From the NCBI GenBank assembly GCA_902474645.1, contig CABRWN010000001.1:1-42136 (forward strand): a stretch of 42,136 nucleotides of DNA, read 5' to 3'. The translations under genes and the position numbers were made by a program. Under the pieces are notes generated by a model. The model did no database searches. It was not told the origin of the DNA and saw nothing but the letters and a program-made list of their open reading frames with translations. Origin of the DNA: an uncultured Collinsella sp. Its GTDB lineage: Bacteria > Actinomycetota > Coriobacteriia > Coriobacteriales > Coriobacteriaceae. Positions 25,242 to 33,150 of this stretch are shown here, piece after piece (positions within the stretch are counted from its first letter, which is position 1; every line of letters starts with the position of its first letter).

Positions 25242-25439
25242 AGAGTCCTCGCATGAGAAGGTGGTTTGCTGCCATGATTTTAGTCCGATATGGAGATTAG
25301 GCTATATCCTTGTCCGCTCGGGGCGTTAAGATGGCCCGAATTCGGTCGTTTGCGCTCGCTCGGGGTATACTTTCGACTATATACGGTTCTAATGTGCATG
25401 CATTGGGCCTATTTGTCGGATTATGGATGTGGAGCGCAC

Positions 25440-28400
25440 ATGGCGAACACCCAGAACTATATTAACCACCTGCTGCAGAACACCGGCATTACGCCGGCAT
25501 GCAGCGAAGAAGAGCGCTTGGCTGCCGAGGATATCGCTCAGATCTTCCGCAACCACGGCTTTGATCCCGAGGTTCAGGAGTTCAATGCCCCGGCGCCCGG
25601 TAGGTTGGCATTTGCCGTTACCGGTATTCTTGCGTTTGCCGGCGCCCTGCTGATGGGCATCGGCGGCGGTATCGGCTTGGTCGGCACCTTGCTGGCCGTT
25701 GTCGGCGCCGTTCTTTACGTGCTCGAGCGCACGGGCCACCCCGTGGTTTCGCGCCTGGGCAAGACGGGCGTGAGCCAAAATGTCATCGCCTACCACAAGG
25801 CCTCGGGCCCGCTCGCGTCTCCGCGCAACCGCCCAGTGGTCGTTGTCGCACACTACGACTCTCCCCGTGCTGAGCTGCTCGCCCGCGAGCCCTATGCTTC
25901 GTATCGTGCGCTCATCGCCAAGCTGTTGCCCGTTGCCACGGTTGCCCCTGCTGCCGTTGCCATCCTGCGTATCCTGCCGCTCCCCGGCGCGCTCAAGGTT
26001 CTGCTGTGGATTGTCGCGATCCTCGCTTCCCTCGTTGCACTTGCCAACGCGGCAAACATCATCTCTAACCGCCACATTCTTCCCTATACGTCCGGCGCGG
26101 TGTGCAACAAGTCTTCTGTCGCCGCTATGCTCGGTGTTATGGACAACGTTGCTCCCTTCCAGGGCGAGAACGAGTTTCCCGACGATGTTCCGTTCGATAC
26201 CTATTTTGGGGAGCAGAAACGTCGTGCCGAGGAAATGGCGCGCGCGGCGGCGGAGTATGCCGCGGCCCAGCAGCAAAACGACTACGGCAACACCATCGAG
26301 TATGAAGAGCCTACCTACGCCGAGGACGAATTCGGTCAGCCGATTGCTCCCGACGCTCAGACCGAGCCCGAACAGGGTGAGGCTTTCGACGAGCAGATCG
26401 AGGGCTTTGAGGGTGCATCTGCCGACGAGACGCTGATCGGCGCTATCGTGCCCGAGGATCAGAATCAGGCTGTCCAGGCCGAAGAGTTCAATGACGAGGT
26501 TCCCGCTGCCGAGTCGGCGGAGGAACCTGCCGCGGTCGAGCCCGAGCCCAAGCTCTATCGCAACGCCGCCGGCAACATCCGCTTTGGTTCGGATGCCATC
26601 CGTGCGCTCGGAATGCTTCCCGAGTCCTGCACGCTCGATTACGAGGAGGGCGAGGAGCCGACGTTTGAGCCCGAGCCTGCGCCCGTTGTCACTGCGGATG
26701 ATGAGTCTGCCGCGGTTACCGCTGCCGTTGCCGAGTCCGAGGTGGTGTCCGCGATCGATCCCGCGGCAGGACTGGACATTTTGGCTCCCGCCGCGCCGGC
26801 GCAAGACGTTGCGGACGAGTCTGACGACGATTACGTTGAACAGCCGAGGCGCGTGTCTTACGAGAGCGATACTGATTTCTCGGCCGAGATTCCCGCGGCA
26901 ACGCCCCATGCCGATATTGCATCCGCGTTCTCTTCGATTGGCGCCAGCGCTTCCAACTTCTTTAAGGGTGCGCTTGCAAAGGGCAAGAAATTTGTCGACG
27001 ATTTCGAGGAGAAGCGCGCTGCCGCACGCGAGGCTGCCGAGCAGGAGGCTATCGCTCAGCAGCAGGCAGCCGAGGCGGCACGTGAGCTCGCGGCGCAAGA
27101 GTTCGAGCAGAACGAGGCTGTGCAGTCCGTGCCCGTCGACGCCGCCGAAGCTACAACGTCCTTTGAGTCCCAGCAACCGACGTCCGCGGATGTTGTTGAG
27201 GCAACAACGTCTTTCGAGGCTCAGCAGCACGTCGATAGCACCATGTCGTTTGATGCCGCGAAGTTCGATTCCACGATAACGTTTGAAAAGCAGGGCACCG
27301 CGATTGCCGAGCCCCTTCCTGTTTCCGATGAACAGGGCGACGCGGTGGACGATGACGAGCCCATTGATGCTGCCGAAATTCAGGATGCTGCCGAGGACGA
27401 GTCCGTCGAGGCCAACTCTGACGAAGAGCAATACGCGGCAGCCGATCAAGGTGATTCGACCGAGGTCGAGCAGGAGGAAGTGCCTGCGGTTTCCGAGACT
27501 CCCGAGACGGATGAGTCGAGGCCTTATTCCACGCAGATTTTCACCATGCCGACCCCGAGTGGTTCCGGTGCCACGGTTGCCAATGTCGCTCCCACCCAGG
27601 ACGAAACGGTCGATTCCCTTATGGCCCAGATTTCCTCCCAGGCATCGCCGCGTCCGCAGATGAATGTTCCCGATCCGGCGTCGGCACCGTCGCCTGCACC
27701 TTCCTCGTCTCCGCTGGCTTCGGTCCCCGATCCGTCGCTGCCGTCTATGGAGCAGGCAAACGTTGCGTCTCGCACGTCGCTGTTCGACCTTCCCGATCCC
27801 TCTGCCCAGGTCAACGACCCCTTTGCTACCGCCCAAGGTCCCGAACCCACATCGGCACCCGTTGCGCCTCCTATGCCCGTTGCGTCGGGCGCGCAGCCGA
27901 TCGAGACCATTTCGGCTCCCGCCCCGGCGGCACCCAAGTCTCGTAAGCGCGGCCTGGGTGGCCTGTTCGGTCGTAAAAAGAAAAACGAGCAGGACAGCAT
28001 GAGTGACTGGCTGGGCGTCGAAGACGATTACGATGCCAAGAAATCCGGTCGCGGTATCGGTTCGTGGGATAACTTCGAGGACGATAACGATGGCTGGAAG
28101 GGCGGCGCTACGTCTTCCGATGGCGCTTCTTCCGAAGATATGCTCTCGGCTGTCGCCTCTATGGGCGATGATGAGCTGCTCGGTCACGATATCTGGTTTG
28201 TGGCAACGGGCGCCTCGGATTGTGATGGCGCCGGCATGAAGGCCTTCTTGGCTTCGCATCGCGATAAGCTCCGCGGCGTATTCTTTATCAATCTTGAATC
28301 CGTCGGCGCCGGTAGGCTTTCGGTTGTGACGGTCGAGGGCGAACAGCAGCTGCTCAAGGGCGATCGCCGCATCATGAACCTGGTCAGCAAGGTCTGCAAG

Positions 28401-28616
28401 TCGTTCCATGTCGATTGTGGCGCGCTCGAGATGCCCTATGCCAAGACCGATGCCTATGCCGCGCTCGAGGCGAGCCGCCGAGCCCTCACCATCGCCGGTG
28501 TGGACGGCACGCGTCTGGCTTGCGCTCGTACCGAGGACGACCTGCCCCACAATGTCAACCCGACGAACATTGCCACGGTATCCGAGGTCGTGACCGAGGT
28601 TATCCGCCGTTCGTAG
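25440..28616 (+). CDS. Membrane M28-like peptidase homologue with giant acidic insert
   Basis: 1,058 residues from the ATG with GGAG six bases upstream. Residues 1-50 are soluble, with two hydrophobic helices at about 56-95 and two more at about 158-208. Between and after them are pieces of an M28 zinc peptidase: V-V-A-H-Y-D-S (H138, D140), C-N-K-S-S-V-A-A-M-L (about 222-231), then after a ~660-residue Glu/Ala/Pro-rich, probably disordered insert, W-F-V-A-T-G-A-S-D-C-D-G-A-G, F-I-N-L-E-S-V-G and D-L-P-H-N-V-N-P. In active M28 enzymes the third block has G-A-E-E and the second D-N; here they are G-A-S-D and C-N, so the catalytic Glu seems lost. The insert carries repeated A-T-T-S-F-E units and a Lys/Arg patch (S-R-K-R-G-L-G-G-L). 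It may be an inactive scaffold. A GTG-started small membrane gene follows after 21 bp. Confidence 0.75.
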   Translation: MANTQNYINHLLQNTGITPACSEEERLAAEDIAQIFRNHGFDPEVQEFNAPAPGRLAFAVTGILAFAGALLMGIGGGIGLVGTLLAVVGAVLYVLERTGHPVVSRLGKTGVSQNVIAYHKASGPLASPRNRPVVVVAHYDSPRAELLAREPYASYRALIAKLLPVATVAPAAVAILRILPLPGALKVLLWIVAILASLVALANAANIISNRHILPYTSGAVCNKSSVAAMLGVMDNVAPFQGENEFPDDVPFDTYFGEQKRRAEEMARAAAEYAAAQQQNDYGNTIEYEEPTYAEDEFGQPIAPDAQTEPEQGEAFDEQIEGFEGASADETLIGAIVPEDQNQAVQAEEFNDEVPAAESAEEPAAVEPEPKLYRNAAGNIRFGSDAIRALGMLPESCTLDYEEGEEPTFEPEPAPVVTADDESAAVTAAVAESEVVSAIDPAAGLDILAPAAPAQDVADESDDDYVEQPRRVSYESDTDFSAEIPAATPHADIASAFSSIGASASNFFKGALAKGKKFVDDFEEKRAAAREAAEQEAIAQQQAAEAARELAAQEFEQNEAVQSVPVDAAEATTSFESQQPTSADVVEATTSFEAQQHVDSTMSFDAAKFDSTITFEKQGTAIAEPLPVSDEQGDAVDDDEPIDAAEIQDAAEDESVEANSDEEQYAAADQGDSTEVEQEEVPAVSETPETDESRPYSTQIFTMPTPSGSGATVANVAPTQDETVDSLMAQISSQASPRPQMNVPDPASAPSPAPSSSPLASVPDPSLPSMEQANVASRTSLFDLPDPSAQVNDPFATAQGPEPTSAPVAPPMPVASGAQPIETISAPAPAAPKSRKRGLGGLFGRKKKNEQDSMSDWLGVEDDYDAKKSGRGIGSWDNFEDDNDGWKGGATSSDGASSEDMLSAVASMGDDELLGHDIWFVATGASDCDGAGMKAFLASHRDKLRGVFFINLESVGAGRLSVVTVEGEQQLLKGDRRIMNLVSKVCKSFHVDCGALEMPYAKTDAYAALEASRRALTIAGVDGTRLACARTEDDLPHNVNPTNIATVSEVVTEVIRRS

Positions 28617-28637
28617 ACGGAGCTCTAAGGAGTCAAC

Positions 28638-28856
28638 GTGTTTTCGTATATTAAGCGCCATTGGCCTGTCTACGTGATTTTGACTTTGATTGCCATTGCG
28701 TTAGGATTTGGGGCCGCCTACATCGTGGGTGCAAAGGGCTCGACCCCCGCCTCCGCAATCAGCGAAGAGGTGGAGCAAGAACAGAGCACGGGTGCCGATG
28801 GGATTCCTGAGTCCGAGCAAGCAATCGTTGATGGTGGATCTTCGTCTGCAGAGTAG
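28638..28856 (+). CDS. Small single-pass membrane protein
   Basis: A 72-residue protein from a GTG with AAGGAG eight bases upstream. Residues about 8-31 (W-P-V-Y-V-I-L-T-L-I-A-I-A-L-G-F-G-A-A-Y) form one transmembrane helix, followed by an acidic Ser/Glu tail. No known family. The 21-bp distance to the M28-like gene and the shared terminator suggest one operon and perhaps a physical partner. Confidence 0.65.
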   Translation: MFSYIKRHWPVYVILTLIAIALGFGAAYIVGAKGSTPASAISEEVEQEQSTGADGIPESEQAIVDGGSSSAE

Positions 28857-28877
28857 ATACGGCGATTTACATGATTG

Positions 28878-28915
28878 AAAGCGGGCGAGCCAGGGGACTG
28901 TCTCGCCCGCTTTTT
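28878..28915 (+). terminator. Bidirectional terminator
   Basis: AAAGCGGGCGAG and CTCGCCCGCTTT pair around a 12-base loop, with T-runs on both strands. It separates the convergent M28 operon and the surface-protein gene. Confidence 0.9.
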
Positions 28916-28922
28916 CATCGCG

Positions 28923-31900
28923 CTAGCGCTTCTTTGGGATCGACCTAAGGCGAGCGAACCATAGGGCTGCGACACCCGAGGTCAGGAGCGCGGTGATGCA
29001 AGCGGCGATGGGAGCTGATCCTGTTGCCGGTAGGTCCTGCGGTAGGGTACAGCGTTGAATGACGCTGTCCTCGTCATGTGACTCAAGTTTATCGCCGCCG
29101 CCGTTGCGGCAAAGATCGACGCGCGCGCTGTTGGTGAGTGCGGTTTGGGGCGTATAAGCCGACGTTGCCTGCATGTGTACGACTGCGCCCCGAGCGTCTG
29201 TGCCAAGGATTGCTTTGGCATCGTCAAGGTCGTCGTGCTCATCTTTGAGATCATCGCGGGTCCAAGAATCCACATCGCTTCGAGTCGTAAAGTCGGCGGC
29301 TACCGCACCGTATTCAATTCGAATGCCCGTTACGACGGTATTGGACGCAAGGTCGAGTTCTTTCGCCTCGAGTGTGGTGGATTCCGTGGTCGAGACATCC
29401 GCCTTCCAGAGGTGCCAGCCGTCGTAATCGACGAGGCGGCAATCCTCACCCAGACTCTCCCTTACTTCGTCGGACTCAAGCCAAGGATTTTCGTGCCCAT
29501 CGTCAAGTGTCGCGTTTGCCGGCTCATCGACGTCTGTCGAGTCCAACGGCGTCGTGCGATACCACACGTTGCACAGACCATTGAGGTCGCCGATGGCGAC
29601 GGGGGTTTCGATTGAGACGAATCTCGCCGTATCGTCCTCGGCACACTCAAGATCATCGGTAATTGTGAACTCATCAACCCAGGTAGTTGAATCGTTTCGA
29701 GCGTCGATGGTATAGGAGAAAAGCCCGTCCGTATTGGTTTGCATCGCGGCACGGTTTTTACCATCGCCGTTAGCCAACAGGCCCTTTTCGATAGGTTGGA
29801 CAAGTTCCTGACGCTTGTCGACCTGCCCCTTGATCTCGATGGGCGCATCCTTCATCGCGACGGATTGGACTTCTCCCGTATCCTTTATTTCAAACGTTAT
29901 CTCCTCGGCAAGGTCATAGGTCCGCGGAGACATCATTTCGCGCAACGAGTAGGTGCCGGGTGCAAGATGTTCGACGCGGTGTGGCTTGTCGGATGAGGTC
30001 CAGGAGTCTATTTCGGTTTTATCGGGACCATATAAGGCGAGCTGTGCGCCTTCCACTTCCTGCTCACCGCTTGCATCGACCTTGGAGATATCAACCTTGG
30101 TGTAATCGTCGGATACGTTAAGCCGTGCTTCTACAACGGGTGTTTTCTGGTCGGCATAAGTAAGGTCGACAATATGGGTTGTCTGATCGAGCAAGAAGCC
30201 TGCCGGCGCTTGAGTCTCGACAACCTCGTAGCGTGCGGTGCCAGATCCCAGTGGGAGGTTGCCCGCGCGTGCTTCTCCAGTTTCATCCGTCGTGACGGTC
30301 GCGACAGTCTCACCGTCGAGCGCGGCAATGCTACCGTCGGGGCGCACGATATCACCCGAGGCACGGATCTCAAAGACGGCGCCCGCGAGGCTGCTGCCGT
30401 CTATGGCATCGGTTTTAACGATCCTGATGTTTCCGGTCGCGGCGTGGTCATAATACGAGGCGATTGCAACGGGCGTTAGGTTCATGTCGGCGGGTATGTT
30501 TACCTCGATCTCTTCGCCGACAAGATAGGGCTCTTTGGCCGAGGTTTCGCGTACATAATAGGTGCCCGGCACGAGCGATTCGGGCAGTGTGACGGTCCCG
30601 GTCGCGTCAGTCGTAAAGGTGTCCATTACGTTATGTGCTGGATACCAGCAAGTTTGTGAGACAGGTTCGTGATTGCTGTCGAGGAGTTGGAAGGTGAATC
30701 CGGCTAGGGGAACAGAAGCGCCTGTTTGGGCATCGCGTTTTACAATCTGGAGATGCGTCGACAGAGCGTGGTTGTCCACGATATATTGAAGCTCGGCGCC
30801 GTCGGAAATCTGATTGGCCCCGACGGTCCATTCCCCTGCACGTTTAAAACCCTCGGGGACGGTTTCCGGAACCTCGCGAACCGTGTAGCCGGCACGGTCG
30901 TATGGGACGGCTCCGTGGACACCGGCGGGTCGCTTGCCTGTGCCGAACCATGCTTCGGGCTGATCTTTGGTGGAGGCAAAGCCATAGATGTTTGTGATCA
31001 GTGTGCCAACAACCTGCTGAGAGCTGTTGCTGACAACCTCAAAGACAACACCACCCGCCGGCTGCTCCAGGCCGGATTGGTCGCTATTGCCGTAATCCTT
31101 GAATTTGGAAATCTCAAGGTTAAACGCAATGGGGATATCGGAAACGCGAGATTCGATCTCGACCACGCCCGAATCGCCGAGCTGGTCGGCTCCAACGGTA
31201 TAGGTCCAGCTGTCGTTGGATGGCAGGTAGCCCTCGGGGGCTTTTGATTCGTAGATGGTAAAGGTTCCTAAGGGGACATCGGCGAGGGCGGCCCGACCGC
31301 TTTCGTCGGTCGTGAGGATTTGTGCCCATCCAGGGGTTGATTGCGACACACACGTGAACTCTGCTCCTGCGAGTGAAGATCCCACCTGGGGGCCGGCATT
31401 CGTCGCGGCATCGAGTTTTACGATACGCAGGTTGATGGTGCCGGGCTGTTCATCAATGGCGACCCGCCCGCCGTCATTCCCCGTGGTAAAGGCAATACGA
31501 TCGTGGCGGGGGACATAGCCGGCCGGCGCCTTCGTTTCAACTAGGTAGTATGCCGTGTTGGGCAGAAGTGTTGCTTGCGCTCGACCGTTGCTGTCCATCT
31601 TGATGGTGCCGACACGCGCGCCGCTGGCGCTCTCAAAAATATCGAATGTTGCCCCGGTAAACTGATAGGTATTGTTTCCGCTGGTAATAACGGTGTTAGC
31701 AGACTGCTTTTGGAAGGAAACAGAGACCGCCGGCAGTACATAGAGCATGTCTTGACGTTTGCTGCCGCCCGATACGGCCCCTAGATAGCGTCGCGCGCGG
31801 TGCGGAGCGGCTTTGATGCTTCCTGATTTTGCGCTGTCGTGGAGCCACCGCGCAGCCGCCACGACTTCATTGTCGGCGGTAAAGTGTCCGCTCTTGGTTT

Positions 31901-32354
31901 TACCCTGAGCGGTCGTGTAGGAGTAGGTGCCGTCGACATGGGTAGTGCCGTTGAGCATCCATACGGCAAGCTGGGTGGCGGCGCGGGCGCGATCGGGTGA
32001 AAGATGGTAACCGCCAAACGACGTGGTGGTTGGATATCCGTGACAAACGATTGCCGCGAACTCGTCGTCGAGCCACACCCAGCCTTGATCAAAGTTGAGC
32101 CATGGGCCGCCCGGTTTGGTGGGGCCGGGGCGCTCCTGGTTCATGCAATAGGCAATCGAGGTGTCTTGAGCTTCATACTTGCCGATGAAGAAGGGTCCAC
32201 AATCATCGCTAATAGTGCGGAAGCCGAGCTGGTCGTAGCCATCGACGGCAAATGCGGCTCCCGGTGCCAGGCAGCCGAAAAGCAGGAAGAGGAGCAGGAG
32301 CAGCGGACCTGTTGCGATTGCGCTGTGGACAGAGTGCGTGGGTGCGTTGGACAT
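28923..32354 (-). CDS. LPXTG surface protein with thioester domain and SpaA/CnaB modules
   Basis: 1,143 residues. A signal peptide ends near A-A-F-A-V. Residues about 40-200 resemble a thioester domain: Cys70 in I-A-Y-C-M-N and Gln128 in A-T-Q-L-A-V-W-M-L would form the Cys-Gln bond that reacts with host surfaces. About six prealbumin-like SpaA/CnaB modules follow, each opening with a strand such as I-V-K-L-D-A, I-V-K-R-D-A or I-V-K-T-D-A and ending in E-T-K-A-P-A-G-Y or similar. These modules usually carry Lys-Asn isopeptide bonds. A different domain of about 240 residues precedes L-P-A-T-G, a hydrophobic helix and the tail R-S-I-P-K-K-R. A sortase would anchor it to the wall; none is in view. 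ATG with AAGGAG upstream. It is a monocistronic gene. Confidence 0.9.
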   Translation of the reverse strand: MSNAPTHSVHSAIATGPLLLLLFLLFGCLAPGAAFAVDGYDQLGFRTISDDCGPFFIGKYEAQDTSIAYCMNQERPGPTKPGGPWLNFDQGWVWLDDEFAAIVCHGYPTTTSFGGYHLSPDRARAATQLAVWMLNGTTHVDGTYSYTTAQGKTKSGHFTADNEVVAAARWLHDSAKSGSIKAAPHRARRYLGAVSGGSKRQDMLYVLPAVSVSFQKQSANTVITSGNNTYQFTGATFDIFESASGARVGTIKMDSNGRAQATLLPNTAYYLVETKAPAGYVPRHDRIAFTTGNDGGRVAIDEQPGTINLRIVKLDAATNAGPQVGSSLAGAEFTCVSQSTPGWAQILTTDESGRAALADVPLGTFTIYESKAPEGYLPSNDSWTYTVGADQLGDSGVVEIESRVSDIPIAFNLEISKFKDYGNSDQSGLEQPAGGVVFEVVSNSSQQVVGTLITNIYGFASTKDQPEAWFGTGKRPAGVHGAVPYDRAGYTVREVPETVPEGFKRAGEWTVGANQISDGAELQYIVDNHALSTHLQIVKRDAQTGASVPLAGFTFQLLDSNHEPVSQTCWYPAHNVMDTFTTDATGTVTLPESLVPGTYYVRETSAKEPYLVGEEIEVNIPADMNLTPVAIASYYDHAATGNIRIVKTDAIDGSSLAGAVFEIRASGDIVRPDGSIAALDGETVATVTTDETGEARAGNLPLGSGTARYEVVETQAPAGFLLDQTTHIVDLTYADQKTPVVEARLNVSDDYTKVDISKVDASGEQEVEGAQLALYGPDKTEIDSWTSSDKPHRVEHLAPGTYSLREMMSPRTYDLAEEITFEIKDTGEVQSVAMKDAPIEIKGQVDKRQELVQPIEKGLLANGDGKNRAAMQTNTDGLFSYTIDARNDSTTWVDEFTITDDLECAEDDTARFVSIETPVAIGDLNGLCNVWYRTTPLDSTDVDEPANATLDDGHENPWLESDEVRESLGEDCRLVDYDGWHLWKADVSTTESTTLEAKELDLASNTVVTGIRIEYGAVAADFTTRSDVDSWTRDDLKDEHDDLDDAKAILGTDARGAVVHMQATSAYTPQTALTNSARVDLCRNGGGDKLESHDEDSVIQRCTLPQDLPATGSAPIAACITALLTSGVAALWFARLRSIPKKR

Positions 32355-32608
32355 GGCTGCTCCTTATCCCTCGTGCGTCGCACGGGGAGGCTGCGACGCG
32401 TAGGATGAGGCTACCCCCGAGGTTCATGCGGGTAAGTACCGGAGCCTGACCAAAAGCTTGCCCAATTCCTGACAAATTGAGCTCAAATACAACAATCAAG
32501 CAAAAGTGCAGGTAGAAGATAGGGAGAACAGGAAGTCAAAGGTCCTCGTCTCCACAATTGACGCGATTTTCAAACGAATCTCCACAGCTAAAACAAGCAT
32601 CGCCACCC
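32355..32608. other. Gene-free stretch upstream of the surface-protein gene
   Basis: No credible coding frame is visible. It should contain the promoter of the minus-strand surface-protein gene; a 10-bp palindrome TTGAGCTCAA lies at about 32476. Otherwise I see nothing to annotate. Confidence 0.4.
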
Positions 32609-32638
32609 TTGTATCGAACAAGACAACCGCGTTATACT
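32609..32638 (+). promoter_or_regulatory. tRNA-Gly promoter
   Basis: TTGTAT (32609-32614) and TATACT (32633-32638) are separated by 18 bp, ending 13 bp before the tRNA. Confidence 0.55.
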
Positions 32639-32651
32639 ATCCCCCACATAT

Positions 32652-32726
32652 GCGGGCATCGCCAAGTGGTAAGGCATCAGCTTCCCAAGCTGACACTCGC
32701 GGGTTCGAGTCCCGTTGCCCGCTCCA
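32652..32726 (+). tRNA. tRNA-Gly (anticodon CCC)
   Basis: The 75-base cloverleaf has acceptor GCGGGCA/TGCCCGC, D-stem GCC/GGC, anticodon stem TCAGC/GCTGA with loop TTCCCAA, and T-arm GCGGG TTCGAGT CCCGT. The CCA end is encoded. Anticodon CCC reads GGG glycine codons. Confidence 0.95.
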
Positions 32727-32737
32727 TTCGAATTTCA

Positions 32738-32769
32738 GGCACGGTAACGTTTCGTTACCGTGCCTTTTT
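32738..32769 (+). terminator. Terminator after tRNA-Gly
   Basis: GGCACGGTAAC and GTTACCGTGCC pair over 11 bp around a five-base loop and are followed by TTTTT. Confidence 0.9.
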
Positions 32770-32773
32770 CAAT

Positions 32774-32918
32774 AAAGTGCCGGGACTCGAACCCGACAGG
32801 GTGCGAGCGTTAAATAAACGCGAAGCGTTTATAGCGAGCAGGCAAGGTCGCCGATAGGCGGCCGCAGCCGGTGCGCGTCCGCGACGCGGGCGCGCGGACG
32901 TCCCGTTGCCCGCTCCAT
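32774..32918. repeat. tRNA-linked repeat element, glycine copy
   Basis: Non-coding. In order: a T-arm-like stretch (ACTCGAACCCG), a 7-bp hairpin TAAACGC-gaa-GCGTTTA (32815-32831), the block CCGCAGCCGG (32862-32871), a hairpin GTCCGC-gac-GCGGGC (32877-32891), and an exact 19-bp copy of the end of tRNA-Gly, GTCCCGTTGCCCGCTCCAT (32900-32918; original 32709-32727). The same order of parts follows tRNA-Lys at 41642-41776, with that tRNA's own end. Origin unknown. It could be a small mobile element or the decayed duplicate of a tRNA unit. Confidence 0.7.
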
Positions 32919-32992
32919 CGAGTACGGGGGACCTCGGGAACGTCGGGTCCAACCCGCTGTGCCCGTGCGTGTGCGCGGACCGGGTCTGCCGA

Positions 32993-33035
32993 CCGCAGCC
33001 GGTGCGGATTTGCGAAGCAAATACGCGGATGTCCC
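32993..33035. repeat. Second 43-bp hairpin unit of the glycine element
   Basis: This 43-bp stretch aligns without gaps to 32862-32904: the first 14 bases CCGCAGCCGGTGCG are identical and 32 of 43 positions match overall. The hairpin is kept (ATTTGC-gaa-GCAAAT here, GTCCGC-gac-GCGGGC there), with the differences paired. It ends in GTCCC but lacks the rest of the tRNA copy. The bases between the two units (32919-32992) hold no gene I can support. Confidence 0.7.
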
Positions 33036-33150
33036 CATGGCTGCTCTTGCGGCAAAATGTTAGGTTAATGCCTGCTGCCCATACTTGCACCTGCGCACGG
33101 TACAATGGTTGGGTTACGACCAACGTGCCAATAACCAAAAAGGAGCCGCT

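Noticed and set aside
25389..28661. A 1,090-codon open frame on the minus strand opposite the M28-like gene
   Set aside because: It is an antisense shadow caused by GC-rich third positions; its product is Arg/Gly-rich with no motif, no ribosome site, and the plus strand has recognisable domains.
32726..33150. A prophage or integrative element at tRNA-Gly
   Set aside because: No integrase or other gene lies between the tRNA end and its copy; the interval is below 200 bp.
33036..33150. A purine riboswitch upstream of purB
   Set aside because: No recognisable three-way junction with the conserved loop sequences; the area is repeat remnant and probable promoter.
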